Shown here piece after piece: positions 15,476-23,325 of a stretch of 64,000 nt of DNA. Every line of letters begins with the position of its first letter. Within the stretch, counting starts at the first letter, position 1. The notes under the pieces were generated by a model. It was not told the DNA's origin. It searched no databases and worked only from the letters and a program-made list of their open reading frames with translations. The stretch comes from Faucicola osloensis_D. Its GTDB lineage: Bacteria > Pseudomonadota > Gammaproteobacteria > Pseudomonadales > Moraxellaceae. The stretch is from NCBI GenBank assembly GCA_020041925.1, contig CP083409.1. One strand, given 5' to 3'. The position numbers and the translations under genes are program-made.

Positions 15476-16453
15476 ATGCCAAAAGCCACTAAAAGCACCA
15501 AAACCAAGCCCCACGTCTATCTGTTTAGCGATGTGACCGTTGCCCCACCCAAAGACGGCAGTGCGCCGCGTCAGTTTAGCGGGGTTGCTAACTCTGGTAA
15601 GCCATTCAACTACTATGGCGTGCGGGTCATCGTTGACTTGGAAAACTTGAGCTTTAGCGACAAAGTCCCTGCACTGGTAGAACATGAGCGCAGTAAACGG
15701 GCAGGCTTTGGCGTACTGTCAGTCGAAAACAACCAACTAATGATTAACGGTACGCTTTTGGACAATGACTTTGGCAATGAAGTTGCTGATGATGCCGATG
15801 CCGGTTTTCCTTGGCAGATGTCCGCCCATGTCATTGCCGAAACCGAAGAGAACTTAACAGGCAATAGTACCGCTATCATCAATGGTCAGACCGTGACCGC
15901 GCCAATTACCATCTTACGCAATTGCCGAATCCCTGAAGTGTCATTTACCCCGACTGGTGTGGACTCTGAAACGTCCGCGGTTATCTTGGGCGATGACGGA
16001 AAAACCCAATTATCAACTCCGCAAAAGGACAATACCATGACCCTAGAAGAAGCCCTAGCTGAAATCGAAAAACACAAAGCTGCTCAGGTAGAGAAAGATA
16101 ACCGTATCAAAGAACTTGAAGACGAAAACGCCAAGCTCAAAGCGTCTGAAGCGCAAGCCAATGTCGATGCCCAATTAAGCCAAGCAGGTTTTAGCAAGTC
16201 TGAAGACGGCAAATGGCAAGGCGTATCAGATACGACTTATCAAGTGCTATTGTCGCAAGATGCAGACAAAGCCCGTGCAATGATTGGTGACTTAAAGCTA
16301 TCACAACCTAATCGTCAAGACGCGCCCGGTTATCTATTTGGTGAGCAGCATAAGCCAAATGGTAACGGCATCAACCAAGGCGGTAATCAATTTAGCAATA
16401 GTTTGGTTGAAAATGCCAAGGCTCGAGCGGGCAATAAAAAAACCTTTATCTAA
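15476..16453 (+). CDS. Prohead protease-scaffold protein (Mu gpI-like)
   Basis: The 325-residue protein has an N-terminal protease-like half (KPHVYLFSDVTVAPPKDGSAPRQFSGVANSG; PALVEHERSKRAGFGVL; NCRIPEVSFTPTG) and, from M188, a coiled-coil scaffold half (MTLEEALAEIEKHKAAQVEKDNRIKELEDENAKLKAS) ending in a basic tail. This is the arrangement of Mu I, which matures the prohead and carries the scaffold Z as its C-terminal part. It is the first gene of late unit 2 and is followed by decoration and capsid genes. Confidence 0.85.
   Translation: MPKATKSTKTKPHVYLFSDVTVAPPKDGSAPRQFSGVANSGKPFNYYGVRVIVDLENLSFSDKVPALVEHERSKRAGFGVLSVENNQLMINGTLLDNDFGNEVADDADAGFPWQMSAHVIAETEENLTGNSTAIINGQTVTAPITILRNCRIPEVSFTPTGVDSETSAVILGDDGKTQLSTPQKDNTMTLEEALAEIEKHKAAQVEKDNRIKELEDENAKLKASEAQANVDAQLSQAGFSKSEDGKWQGVSDTTYQVLLSQDADKARAMIGDLKLSQPNRQDAPGYLFGEQHKPNGNGINQGGNQFSNSLVENAKARAGNKKTFI
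16037..16453 (+). CDS. Nested scaffold protein (in-frame internal start)
   Basis: Inside the protease gene, ATG 16037 (codon 188) is in frame and preceded by AAAGGA at 16024-16029 with a 7-base spacing, a better ribosome site than that of the full gene. The 138-residue product would be only the coiled-coil scaffold half. Mu makes gpZ from inside gene I in exactly this way, so separate expression is likely. Confidence 0.7.
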   Translation: MTLEEALAEIEKHKAAQVEKDNRIKELEDENAKLKASEAQANVDAQLSQAGFSKSEDGKWQGVSDTTYQVLLSQDADKARAMIGDLKLSQPNRQDAPGYLFGEQHKPNGNGINQGGNQFSNSLVENAKARAGNKKTFI

Positions 16454-16534
16454 CCCTTATTGGGCGTATGTCTTACGAAGCAGTGCTTCTGCCTTATAGC
16501 GAATAAATTTAACAAAATCAGAAGGACAAACACC

Positions 16535-16894
16535 ATGCCACAAACATTTGTAACGATTGGCGATTTGCTCAAGGATGAAGCATCCACAGGCAATCGTATG
16601 GATATCCCTGCCCCCACAGGCTTAAAAGCGGGTGAGCTGGTTGAATATACCCCACGGGGTCAGTATCTGGTCGCCTTGACCGATGAGACCTTTGGTAAAA
16701 CCTTGGTACAGCCGTTTAACTGTGTGATTTTTGCCGATAACATCAGCGAAGCTAGCCTAGAGGCTCATAGCTTAACGGTGCAAGACTTGGCGAATCAAGG
16801 TGAGGCTCACGGTATTAAGTACATTAGCCTTAGCAAAAACATTGTGCCTGTAGCTCCTACAACTGGAACGACAGGCGGCACAACTAGCCCTTAA
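16535..16894 (+). CDS. Putative head decoration protein
   Basis: The 119-residue protein is rich in beta-strand-like stretches (TGLKAGELVEYTPRGQYLVALTD; PFNCVIFADNISEASLEAHSLTVQ) and ends in a Thr/Gly tail. Size and position between scaffold and major capsid genes fit a capsid-stabilising decoration protein. ATG 16535 is chosen because AGAAGGA precedes it; the open frame extends upstream without a ribosome site. Family assignment is by context. Confidence 0.65.
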   Translation: MPQTFVTIGDLLKDEASTGNRMDIPAPTGLKAGELVEYTPRGQYLVALTDETFGKTLVQPFNCVIFADNISEASLEAHSLTVQDLANQGEAHGIKYISLSKNIVPVAPTTGTTGGTTSP

Positions 16895-16914
16895 TTTTTT
16901 GACAGTTGATTTTT

Positions 16915-16935
16915 TGGGCGTAGGTGATACGCCCA
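16915..16935 (+). promoter_or_regulatory. Hairpin between decoration and capsid genes
   Basis: TGGGCGTA (16915-16922) and TACGCCCA (16928-16935) form a perfect 8-bp stem with loop GGTGA. No T-run follows. A stem like this between two highly expressed virion genes may stabilise or process the message. Confidence 0.55.
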
Positions 16936-16970
16936 GCTAACCAAAACTCTTTTTATGCAAGGAAAAACCT

Positions 16971-17966
16971 ATGCCTTTATCTAATAATGCCACGTATGGC
17001 GTTGTACCGATGACCGAGTCAATCAACAACTTGCCATCGATGCCGACCCAAATCCGTGAATCTGGCTTGTTCGTGCCTGACTATTTGACGACCACTTATG
17101 TGGATGTTGAATCTAAGAGTAATCAGCTAACCCTAGTACAGTCTGCCACCCGTGGCACGCCTGGTAAGCCTGTGAATGAAACCCGTGGCGGTAAAAAAAC
17201 TTTTGAAACCGTGCATCTACCTAAAGATGACGTGGTGCGTGCTGATGACGTGCAAAACGTCAAAGCCTTTGGCACAAGTAATACGGCAACGGCTGTCAAT
17301 GACAAGGTCAATGCCAAGCTTGAAGGTATGAAAAGTGATATTGACTATACCCGTGAGCATCTGCAACTAGGTGCATTACGAGGTAAGCTGCTCGATGCTG
17401 ATGGCTCGCTACTTTATGATTTTTATAAAGAGTTTGGCATCCAACGTCCGACCTTTACCCTTAACTTAACCAACAAAGACGCTGATATTGGCGGTCAAAC
17501 TGACAAAATGCTACGCCAATTACTGCGTGCGTTAAGTGGTGATGTTTCAACCGGTTGGATTGCATTTGCGGGTGAAGACTTTATGGATGCGTATAGCTAT
17601 CATCCTGCGATTAAAGCCTTATATGACCGCTATAAAGAGTCAGTCGGTCAATATACTGGTAGTGTAACCGCCAATATGGCATTCCAACATCGTGGCGTTA
17701 CCTTTGTGCCTTATTTACACCAGTTCGGCTCAGAAGTGGATATTAAACCTGATGAAGCTTTGATTGCACCATTAGGCACACGCAAAACGCTCAAAGAGTA
17801 CTTTGCCCCTGCTGATTTTAACGAAACAGTTAATACGTCTGCTAAACCGTACTATGCTGCTCGTGAGCCTTTGAAATTTAATAAAGGTTGGCAGTTACAT
17901 GCACAATCTAATCCGTTGCCGATTGCGTTGCGTCCTAAAGCATTGGCAACGCTGAAGATGTCTTAA
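16971..17966 (+). CDS. Major capsid protein (gpE-type)
   Basis: The 331-residue protein fits the lambda gpE / phage_cap_E family: MTESINNLPSMPTQIRESGLF, then VDVESKSNQLTLVQSATRGTPG, the E-loop/hinge region KTFETVHLPKDDVVRADDVQ, and C-terminal GWQLHAQSNPLPIALRPKALATL. It assembles the HK97-fold shell. It has an AAGGA ribosome site and lies between the decoration gene and the Acb2-like gene. Confidence 0.92.
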   Translation: MPLSNNATYGVVPMTESINNLPSMPTQIRESGLFVPDYLTTTYVDVESKSNQLTLVQSATRGTPGKPVNETRGGKKTFETVHLPKDDVVRADDVQNVKAFGTSNTATAVNDKVNAKLEGMKSDIDYTREHLQLGALRGKLLDADGSLLYDFYKEFGIQRPTFTLNLTNKDADIGGQTDKMLRQLLRALSGDVSTGWIAFAGEDFMDAYSYHPAIKALYDRYKESVGQYTGSVTANMAFQHRGVTFVPYLHQFGSEVDIKPDEALIAPLGTRKTLKEYFAPADFNETVNTSAKPYYAAREPLKFNKGWQLHAQSNPLPIALRPKALATLKMS

Positions 17967-18131
17967 TCAGAATTGATACCCTAGCCACAAGGGCGGTATA
18001 GCCGATACTGTGGACAGTGCCAGCGGACGGTGCATTGTGAGCAAAAACATCCGCAAGTTAAGCCGTAATGCTAACAAGCAGACCTCCGACGGTGATTAAC
18101 TCGGCTAGCCCACGATACGGGCGACCCTATT
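17967..18131 (+). ncRNA. Possible structured RNA between capsid and acb2
   Basis: This 165-bp gap lacks a convincing gene but looks structured and less AT-rich than other gaps. CTAGCC (17981-17986) can pair with GGCTAG (18103-18108), enclosing a stem ACAGTGC (18014-18020) / GCATTGT (18032-18038) with one G-T pair, and GATACC (17975-17980) faces GGTAT(A) at 17995-18000. An alternative is a 29-codon frame from GTG 18010 to TAA 18099 (VDSASGRCIVSKNIRKLSRN...), which lacks a ribosome site. I cannot decide between the two. Confidence 0.35.
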
Positions 18132-18149
18132 ATGTTAAAGGATAAACCC

Positions 18150-18242
18150 ATGATTAATAAATTACACCGTTTTGAAGCTTATTGGCATTTAATCCCACGC
18201 AATGAGCGAAATAACCGTAAAACCAAAGCTAAACGCAAATAA
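18150..18242 (+). CDS. Very small basic protein upstream of acb2
   Basis: ATG 18150 opens a 30-codon frame (MINKLHRFEAYWHLIPRNER, then NNRKTKAKRK) with AAAGGA correctly placed before it. The product is basic with a Lys/Arg-rich tail. It ends nine bases before the acb2 ATG and has its own ribosome site, so it is probably translated. No family is recognised. Confidence 0.5.
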   Translation: MINKLHRFEAYWHLIPRNERNNRKTKAKRK

Positions 18243-18251
18243 GGAATAGCA

Positions 18252-18476
18252 ATGGACAATCAACACAAAAAAATTAAAGGCTATCGTGAGCTGACCCAAG
18301 CCGAAATTGACTTGATGAATGAAGTTAAGGCAAAAGGCGTTGAATTGGGTGAATTGGTCGAAAAACTGATAAATGCTGACGGCTTAGACAAGCGTTGGAT
18401 TAGCATTGGTAAAACTGACTTACAAACAGGCTTGATGGCGTTGGTGCGTGGTATTGCACAACCAGAAACGTTTTAA
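18252..18476 (+). CDS. acb2: Acb2-like anti-CBASS cyclic nucleotide sponge
   Basis: The 74-residue protein matches the Acb2 family: GYRELTQAEIDLMNEVKAKG in the first helix, an acidic middle, and the characteristic C-terminus WISIGKTDLQTGLMALVRG followed by IAQPETF. As I recall, Tyr11 and Lys26 are key ligand contacts in the P. aeruginosa phage PaMx33 Acb2, and here Y11 and K26 fall at exactly these numbers. Acb2 forms a hexamer that sequesters cyclic di- and trinucleotides made by CBASS defence (and was later reported to affect other nucleotide-signal systems). The gene lies just downstream of the capsid gene, the location reported for acb2 in related phages. Confidence 0.78.
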   Translation: MDNQHKKIKGYRELTQAEIDLMNEVKAKGVELGELVEKLINADGLDKRWISIGKTDLQTGLMALVRGIAQPETF

Positions 18477-18484
18477 GGTAAAAA

Positions 18485-18928
18485 ATGATTACGCTAAACG
18501 ACTTAATCACCCGCTTTAACAAAGACAACGAGCTTGCCGAGTTGACCGACCGTGAGAACTACGCTGACATCGATGTCGCTGTGGTCAATATGGCTATTCG
18601 TGATGCTGAAGGCGTGGTCGAGTCTTATCTTAATGCCGTGGGGTTGGTCAAGCGTAGTCTGGGCGGTGAGCTACTCTACATAGCGAGCGCGACTGTCCCT
18701 GAAGCATTGCAGTCAAAAACCTGTGATATTGCCCGCTGGTACCTACACGACGACCAAGTCACCAGCGAAGTACAAAAACGCTATGATGAAGCAATTAAGT
18801 GGTTTGAGCGGGTGCAAAAAAACCCTGCCATGCTCACAGGCATTGATGACAAAAACGGCAACACCGATGGCATCAATAGCGGTATTGCAGTAATGGCAAA
18901 CCCCACACCCAATATGTGGAAAATCTAA
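18485..18928 (+). CDS. DUF1320 protein (Mu gp36-like)
   Basis: The 147-residue protein fits DUF1320: MITLNDLITRFNKDNELAELTDRE, VVNMAIRDAEGVVESYLNAVG, and KTCDIARWYLHDDQVTSEVQKRYDEAIKWFERV. In Mu the homologue gp36 lies after the capsid gene and is taken to be a head-completion protein between portal and tail. Its stop overlaps the next start (TAATG). Confidence 0.88.
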   Translation: MITLNDLITRFNKDNELAELTDRENYADIDVAVVNMAIRDAEGVVESYLNAVGLVKRSLGGELLYIASATVPEALQSKTCDIARWYLHDDQVTSEVQKRYDEAIKWFERVQKNPAMLTGIDDKNGNTDGINSGIAVMANPTPNMWKI

Positions 18929-19374
18929 TGCAAATAGACATTACTCATGATATCCCTGCATTAAATGAGCATTTAACAGCCCTGCAACAGCGATTAAACG
19001 GTAATTTAACGCCATTGATGCAAGCGATTGGCTCGGTACTAGAAGGCTCAACCCGACAACGTTTTGCCGATAAGCAGTCACCCAATGGCGTGGCATGGGC
19101 GGTGCTGATGCCAGCCACCGTGAAAGCCAAAAATGGGCGTAGCAATATCTTGGTAGATAGTGGCGACTTAATACGCTCTATCACGTTTCACGCGACTAGT
19201 GACAGCGTAGTGATTGGTACAGATAGACCGTATGGTAAGTACCACCAGACAGGGACTAAAAAAGCCAATGGCACTACCAAGATGGTCGCCCGTCCGTGGC
19301 TTGGGCTGTCAGAACAGGATAAAAGCGATATTGGCGATTTAATTAATGACTTTTTGGCAGGTGAGATCCGTTAA
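18928..19374 (+). CDS. Virion morphogenesis / tail completion protein
   Basis: The 148-residue protein fits the phage virion morphogenesis family (P2 gpS-like; Mu gpG/gp31 group): IGSVLEGSTRQRFADKQSPNGVAWAVL, VKAKNGRSNILVDSGDLIRSI and PYGKYHQTGT, ending with ARPWLGLSEQDKSDI. It takes part in joining heads and tails. ATG 18928 overlaps the preceding stop. Confidence 0.85.
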   Translation: MQIDITHDIPALNEHLTALQQRLNGNLTPLMQAIGSVLEGSTRQRFADKQSPNGVAWAVLMPATVKAKNGRSNILVDSGDLIRSITFHATSDSVVIGTDRPYGKYHQTGTKKANGTTKMVARPWLGLSEQDKSDIGDLINDFLAGEIR

Positions 19375-19428
19375 AAAATTGCATCGCAATTTTAGGATCG
19401 CAAGGGAATTGCCTTAAATGGCAATTCC
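19375..19428 (+). promoter_or_regulatory. Two tandem hairpins before the tail terminator gene
   Basis: AAAATTGC (19375-19382) pairs with GCAATTTT (19386-19393), and GGAATTGCC (19405-19413) pairs with GGCAATTCC (19420-19428). An AAAGGAG ribosome site follows at once. The second stem abuts this site and could modulate its access. Confidence 0.55.
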
Positions 19429-19440
19429 AAAGGAGAGAAA

Positions 19441-19938
19441 ATGAGCTTACCCCTTTGGCACGATGATTTATTTGCCTGTTATCCAGCCATGATTGAGCGC
19501 CTGCAAACGCTGGTCAAAGATGGCACGGTAAAAATCATCAAAGAAGCTGATGATATCAGCGACTTATTCCCAGATGGCGAAGGTGGCTCACGTCGCTTGC
19601 CACTCGATGGCGCGATTTATGTCATCTTTGACAGTGTCAACCCAACGGGCGACAGCAACGACAATGGCAAGAATCAGGAACACGAAATCGGCTTTAGCCT
19701 TGTCTATACCGTCAAAAAATATAACTTTCGGGGCTTGTCTGGCATGTCTGTGGGAAAGGTGTTGGCACGCATTGGCAAATGTATGAATGGCTTTGAGCCT
19801 GCCAAAAATGGTCGTACCTTAACGCTATCACCCTTTGAGCAACGTAACCCACTGCCTGTACAGTACAAAAACGGATTTGGTTATTTTAGCTTACGCTATG
19901 TCACGACCGTGGCGACGTATGCAACTGATTTTGACTAA
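19441..19938 (+). CDS. Tail terminator-like protein (Mu gp37 / DUF1834 group)
   Basis: The 165-residue protein has the look of the Mu gp37/DUF1834 family placed between the virion morphogenesis gene and the tube gene: YPAMIERLQTLVKDGTVKIIKEADDISDLF, AIYVIFDSVNPTG, GFSLVYTVKKYNFRG and YFSLRYVTTVATYA. Such proteins cap the tail tube and control its end. Assignment relies on order and general pattern. Confidence 0.68.
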   Translation: MSLPLWHDDLFACYPAMIERLQTLVKDGTVKIIKEADDISDLFPDGEGGSRRLPLDGAIYVIFDSVNPTGDSNDNGKNQEHEIGFSLVYTVKKYNFRGLSGMSVGKVLARIGKCMNGFEPAKNGRTLTLSPFEQRNPLPVQYKNGFGYFSLRYVTTVATYATDFD

Positions 19939-19973
19939 CAATTTAATTTTAACAACCACAAGGAATAAATCCT

Positions 19974-20714
19974 ATGGCATTACATGGTAAAAAATACTCG
20001 GGTGACTTACTGGGTCGTAAATATGGCAGTAATGATGCGTTTCAGCCACTCGGCAACGTGACTGAGTTAAAGACTGACGCGAAAGTCAAAGAAGATACGC
20101 TACCTAGTACAGGGCGTGAAGACTATGGTCAACCGATTGACAGCGAAATCACCCCAGAACCGACCACGATTAGCTTAAAATTTAATACTTTTGATAAATT
20201 TGGCTTGGCACGCGCACTGATGGGTGAAGCGGTTGATTTGACCACCGCGCCTGTGACATTTGCCGATGAGTCTCACAAGGTTAAACTGGGCTGGATTGAC
20301 CTTGCCAACGATGACATTGATACTGCCAACTTTACCTTAAAAGACAGCACGGGTGCGACGGTAGATCCAACGCATTACGAATTAAATCCACGCCTTGGCA
20401 TGGTGCGTTTTACTGAGTTGTCCACGTTGGCATCGGATTCAACCTTTACCGTTGATGGCAAGACTAAAGGCTCGGCGGGTTTTCAGATTGATGCCAACAC
20501 GCTGCAATCGCTACCGCTTGAGCTGAAACTTGATGGTAAAGACCGTATCACGGGAAAAGATGGTAACTTATGGATTCCGCATACCAATTTGTCGAGCGAC
20601 GGCAGTATTGATTGGTTTAGTGATAAGTGGTGGGAAAACGGCTTCAAAGGCACGCTGATTAAAGACGAAGGTAAGCCAACCATGCGTTTTAAAGAGCTAA
20701 ATACCACGGCTTAA
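19974..20714 (+). CDS. Major tail tube protein
   Basis: The 246-residue protein begins MALHGKKYSGDLLGRKYGSND and contains PTTISLKFNTFDKFGLARALMG, a beta-rich centre, and KGSAGFQIDANTLQSLPLELKLDGKDR. Size, order and composition suit the major tail protein of B3/D3112-like siphoviral transposable phages. No sheath gene is found, which supports a non-contractile tail. It is the last gene of late unit 2. Confidence 0.72.
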   Translation: MALHGKKYSGDLLGRKYGSNDAFQPLGNVTELKTDAKVKEDTLPSTGREDYGQPIDSEITPEPTTISLKFNTFDKFGLARALMGEAVDLTTAPVTFADESHKVKLGWIDLANDDIDTANFTLKDSTGATVDPTHYELNPRLGMVRFTELSTLASDSTFTVDGKTKGSAGFQIDANTLQSLPLELKLDGKDRITGKDGNLWIPHTNLSSDGSIDWFSDKWWENGFKGTLIKDEGKPTMRFKELNTTA

Positions 20715-20743
20715 TCGTCACGTTTGATGTTAGAGAAAATAAA

Positions 20744-20765
20744 AACCGCCTTAGGCGGTTTTTTT
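20744..20765 (+). terminator. Terminator of late unit 2
   Basis: AACCGCC (20744-20750) and GGCGGTT (20754-20760) form a 7-bp GC-rich stem with loop TTA, followed by a T-run. It ends the head/tail transcript just before the accessory block. Confidence 0.9.
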
Positions 20766-20911
20766 ACTTGTAACAACTTATTGCAATTACCTTTAGAATG
20801 CTATTTCACAATAGTTTAGAATAAGATTATTAAAGTAGCAAATTTACGACATAAGTTGTCGTATGTTGTAAAAGTTTTATTTAATAATTTGTGTTATTAG
20901 AGGATAATAAA

Positions 20912-21931
20912 TTGAGTAGAAAGCAACATAAACCTAGGACTGCTTATTACAAAATTGCAAAAATTGGTAATAATCTATTGCTAAGTTCTTTACTATCTAA
21001 GGCCTTTACTGAAGAAAATTGCAAATTTCCTAAGCCTGTCAATAGACATTATATTCCTGTACATGGCTCTGAAGACTTCTATGTTCTAAATAATGTCTCA
21101 ACGTTAAAAGGCATGTTCTTTGGTGAATTAGTCTTTATTGAAAAAGATAAGTTTCAAACAGTTATTCAAATGGACGATGCGTTAGATATTTATAAAACAA
21201 CCACTGTTACGGTTGATAATGTAAATATTGAAGGCTTAAATGAAAAAGAAATTCAAAATTTTAAAAAAGAATTTGTGGATAGTACGCTTTACTTTGGAGT
21301 AACTGGCAATCATATTGCTGTTATTCAAAGCCCAGCTATTAAGACTAAACATTTAGCAGAATATCTAGCCTATATGTTAGGTGAGCATCAGGCAAATTTA
21401 CTTAGTGATAAAGTTATTATTTTTAAGGATATACCTAGTGAAGAAGCCAAGAAACAACAAAAAAAGCATAAGCCTAAATCAGTAAAGATCAGCCAGCATC
21501 TAGTGCCAAATCCGAAAGCTGATAATTCGAGTGGTCAATCTGCAAATTTTAGTTTAGATGGCGCAAATAATAAGCTTTGGGATGCAATTACAGAAAGCTT
21601 AGGACTCACTAATCAAGCAAGTAAAAAACTAAAACAAAATATGAGAGGTGATAATTTTATAGTTGATATAGTTCTAAGAATTAAAGGTCAAACTAAGGAT
21701 GTATCAGATAGTGGTCAACAGCTTTTAGATACTATCTCAACATCGCTTAGTAATCTGGATGATGATGATTATGAGATTGAGTATGCTGGCGGTGCAAAAT
21801 TGACAGCTGGACAATTTAGGTTAAAGAAAAATATTAGGCTTGAAACAATAAATAACTCTGTAAATCATATTAAGTTAATGAATGACTTATATGATTTTTT
21901 AGAAGCAAACATTTCTGACGCCAAGGAATAG
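20912..21931 (+). CDS. Unknown accessory protein, RexA-like layout
   Basis: The 339-residue soluble protein is encoded by AT-rich DNA. TTG 20912 is chosen because AGAGGA lies seven bases upstream; GTG 20891 is a longer alternative. Visible features are KKQQKKHKPKSVKIS (basic linker at about 190), an N-terminal alpha/beta region with FVDSTLYFGVTGNHIAVIQS, and an acidic patch SLSNLDDDDYEIEYAGG. The gene precedes a four-helix membrane protein gene. A soluble protein of about 300 residues plus a small four-helix membrane protein recalls lambda RexA/RexB, and the segment LYFGVTGNHIAVIQS sits like RexA FLFVEGDTIGFAR. Similarity is weak and this remains a hypothesis. Confidence 0.55.
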   Translation: MSRKQHKPRTAYYKIAKIGNNLLLSSLLSKAFTEENCKFPKPVNRHYIPVHGSEDFYVLNNVSTLKGMFFGELVFIEKDKFQTVIQMDDALDIYKTTTVTVDNVNIEGLNEKEIQNFKKEFVDSTLYFGVTGNHIAVIQSPAIKTKHLAEYLAYMLGEHQANLLSDKVIIFKDIPSEEAKKQQKKHKPKSVKISQHLVPNPKADNSSGQSANFSLDGANNKLWDAITESLGLTNQASKKLKQNMRGDNFIVDIVLRIKGQTKDVSDSGQQLLDTISTSLSNLDDDDYEIEYAGGAKLTAGQFRLKKNIRLETINNSVNHIKLMNDLYDFLEANISDAKE

Positions 21932-22035
21932 ACTATGTTAAGACTTAAAGATGATAGAGGGGTTTTTAATTTGCCAATGGTTATATTAACCATTGCTTTA
22001 ACCTTTATCGCTTTAAGTTTGGCATTTATTAATAG

Positions 22036-23325
22036 GGTAGTGTTCAAAAAACTGTGTCATTTCACTAAACTATTCACAATAGAAGGAATGACACCATGCA
22101 AAACTTTGACTTTAACGAAGCCTTAAAAGCTATTCAATCTGGTAAACCCATCACAGGCAGTGATGGTGTCCTTGCCCCGCTCATAAAGCAACTCACCGAA
22201 GCGGCACTATCGGCTGAGATAGACAGCCACCTTGAGCAAAACCCAAGTAACAATCGCCGTAACGGCTACAGCAAAAAGACCGTCAAATCAGCCGTTGGCA
22301 GCTTTGAGCTTGAAACACCACGTGACCGCAATGGCGAATTTGAACCTGTCTTGGTTAAAAAGCATCAGACTAAGCTCACCCCTGAAATTGACAACCGCAT
22401 CCTATCGCTGTTCTCGCATGGCATGAGCTATACCGCCATCAAAGACCACATTACCGAGATGTATCAGCTAGAAGTCTCAGAAGCCACCATTAGCAATATT
22501 ACTGATAGTCTTATCCCACAGCTTAAAGCCTGGCAATCAAGACCACTCGATAGCGTTTATCCGTTTGTCTGGCTCGATGCCATCCACTACAAGGTTAAAG
22601 ACGAAGGACGCTATGTTAATAAAGCTGTTTACACGCTGTTAGCACTCAATACTGAAGGTCGTAAAGAACTTATTGGGCTATACTGCTCTGAAAGCGAGGG
22701 AGCGAACTACTGGCTATCGGTACTCACTGATTTACACAATCGTGGCGTACAGGATATTCTGATTGCCTGTGTTGATGGCTTAAAAGGTTTCCCTGAAGCC
22801 ATTCAAGCCATATTCCCTAATACTGAGGTGCAATTGTGTGTGATTCATCAAATCCGTAACAGTATTCGTTATGTGGCAAGTCGTGACCAAAAAGCCTTTA
22901 TGCGGGATTTAAAGCCTGTGTACAAAGCTGTGAATAAAGAATCTGCTGAGTTAGCACTTGATGAGCTCGATAGGCTATGGGGCAGTAAGTACCCTGCGGT
23001 GATTGCTTCTTGGCGAGATAAGTGGCATTTGCTCAGTGCCTATTTCAAGTACCCCGAAGCGGTTAGAAAACCCATTTATACGACCAATGCGGTTGAAGCG
23101 GTTCATCGCCAATTTCGTAAGTTGACCAAGACTAAGGGAGCGTTCCCAAATGAAACTAGCTTGCTTAAATTACTGTATGTTGGTATGTTAAATGCGTCAG
23201 AGAAATGGACAATGCCAATTAATAATTGGGGGCAAACAATGATGCAGTTGTCTATCCATTTCCCTGGTCGATTAGATGATATGATTAATCTTTAATTCAC
23301 TTGACACAGAGTTTTGAACGCCCTC
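22036..23325 (+). mobile_element. IS256-family insertion sequence, 1290 bp
   Basis: The element carries one transposase gene and is flanked by an 8-bp target duplication ATTAATAG at 22028-22035 and 23326-23333. The ends are imperfect inverted repeats: left GTGTTCAAAAAACTGTGTCA (22040-22059) against the reverse complement of the right end, GCGTTCAAAACTCTGTGTCA. Eight-base duplications and these ends are normal for the IS256 group. The intact gene, complete ends and matching duplications indicate a recent insertion. Confidence 0.92.
22096..23295 (+). CDS. IS256-family transposase
   Basis: The 399-residue protein belongs to the Mutator/IS256 DDE family. Catalytic candidates are D161 (FVWLDAIHYKV), D227 (ACVDGLKGFPEAI) and E334 (TTNAVEAVHRQFRKLTKTKGAFPNE); the C/H motif CVIHQIRNSIRYV lies between the last two, as usual. 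It catalyses movement of this element through a circular intermediate. GAAGGA lies seven bases before ATG 22096. The frame is complete, so the IS is probably active. Confidence 0.96.
   Translation: MQNFDFNEALKAIQSGKPITGSDGVLAPLIKQLTEAALSAEIDSHLEQNPSNNRRNGYSKKTVKSAVGSFELETPRDRNGEFEPVLVKKHQTKLTPEIDNRILSLFSHGMSYTAIKDHITEMYQLEVSEATISNITDSLIPQLKAWQSRPLDSVYPFVWLDAIHYKVKDEGRYVNKAVYTLLALNTEGRKELIGLYCSESEGANYWLSVLTDLHNRGVQDILIACVDGLKGFPEAIQAIFPNTEVQLCVIHQIRNSIRYVASRDQKAFMRDLKPVYKAVNKESAELALDELDRLWGSKYPAVIASWRDKWHLLSAYFKYPEAVRKPIYTTNAVEAVHRQFRKLTKTKGAFPNETSLLKLLYVGMLNASEKWTMPINNWGQTMMQLSIHFPGRLDDMINL

Noticed and set aside
18010..18099. 29-codon GTG frame between capsid and acb2 as a gene
   Set aside because: No ribosome site is present and the stretch shows pairing potential; kept only as an alternative within the structured-region entry.
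22036..23325. Idea that the IS256-like transposase is part of the phage transposition system
   Set aside because: It has its own ends and target duplication inside a broken gene, so it is a later, independent insertion.
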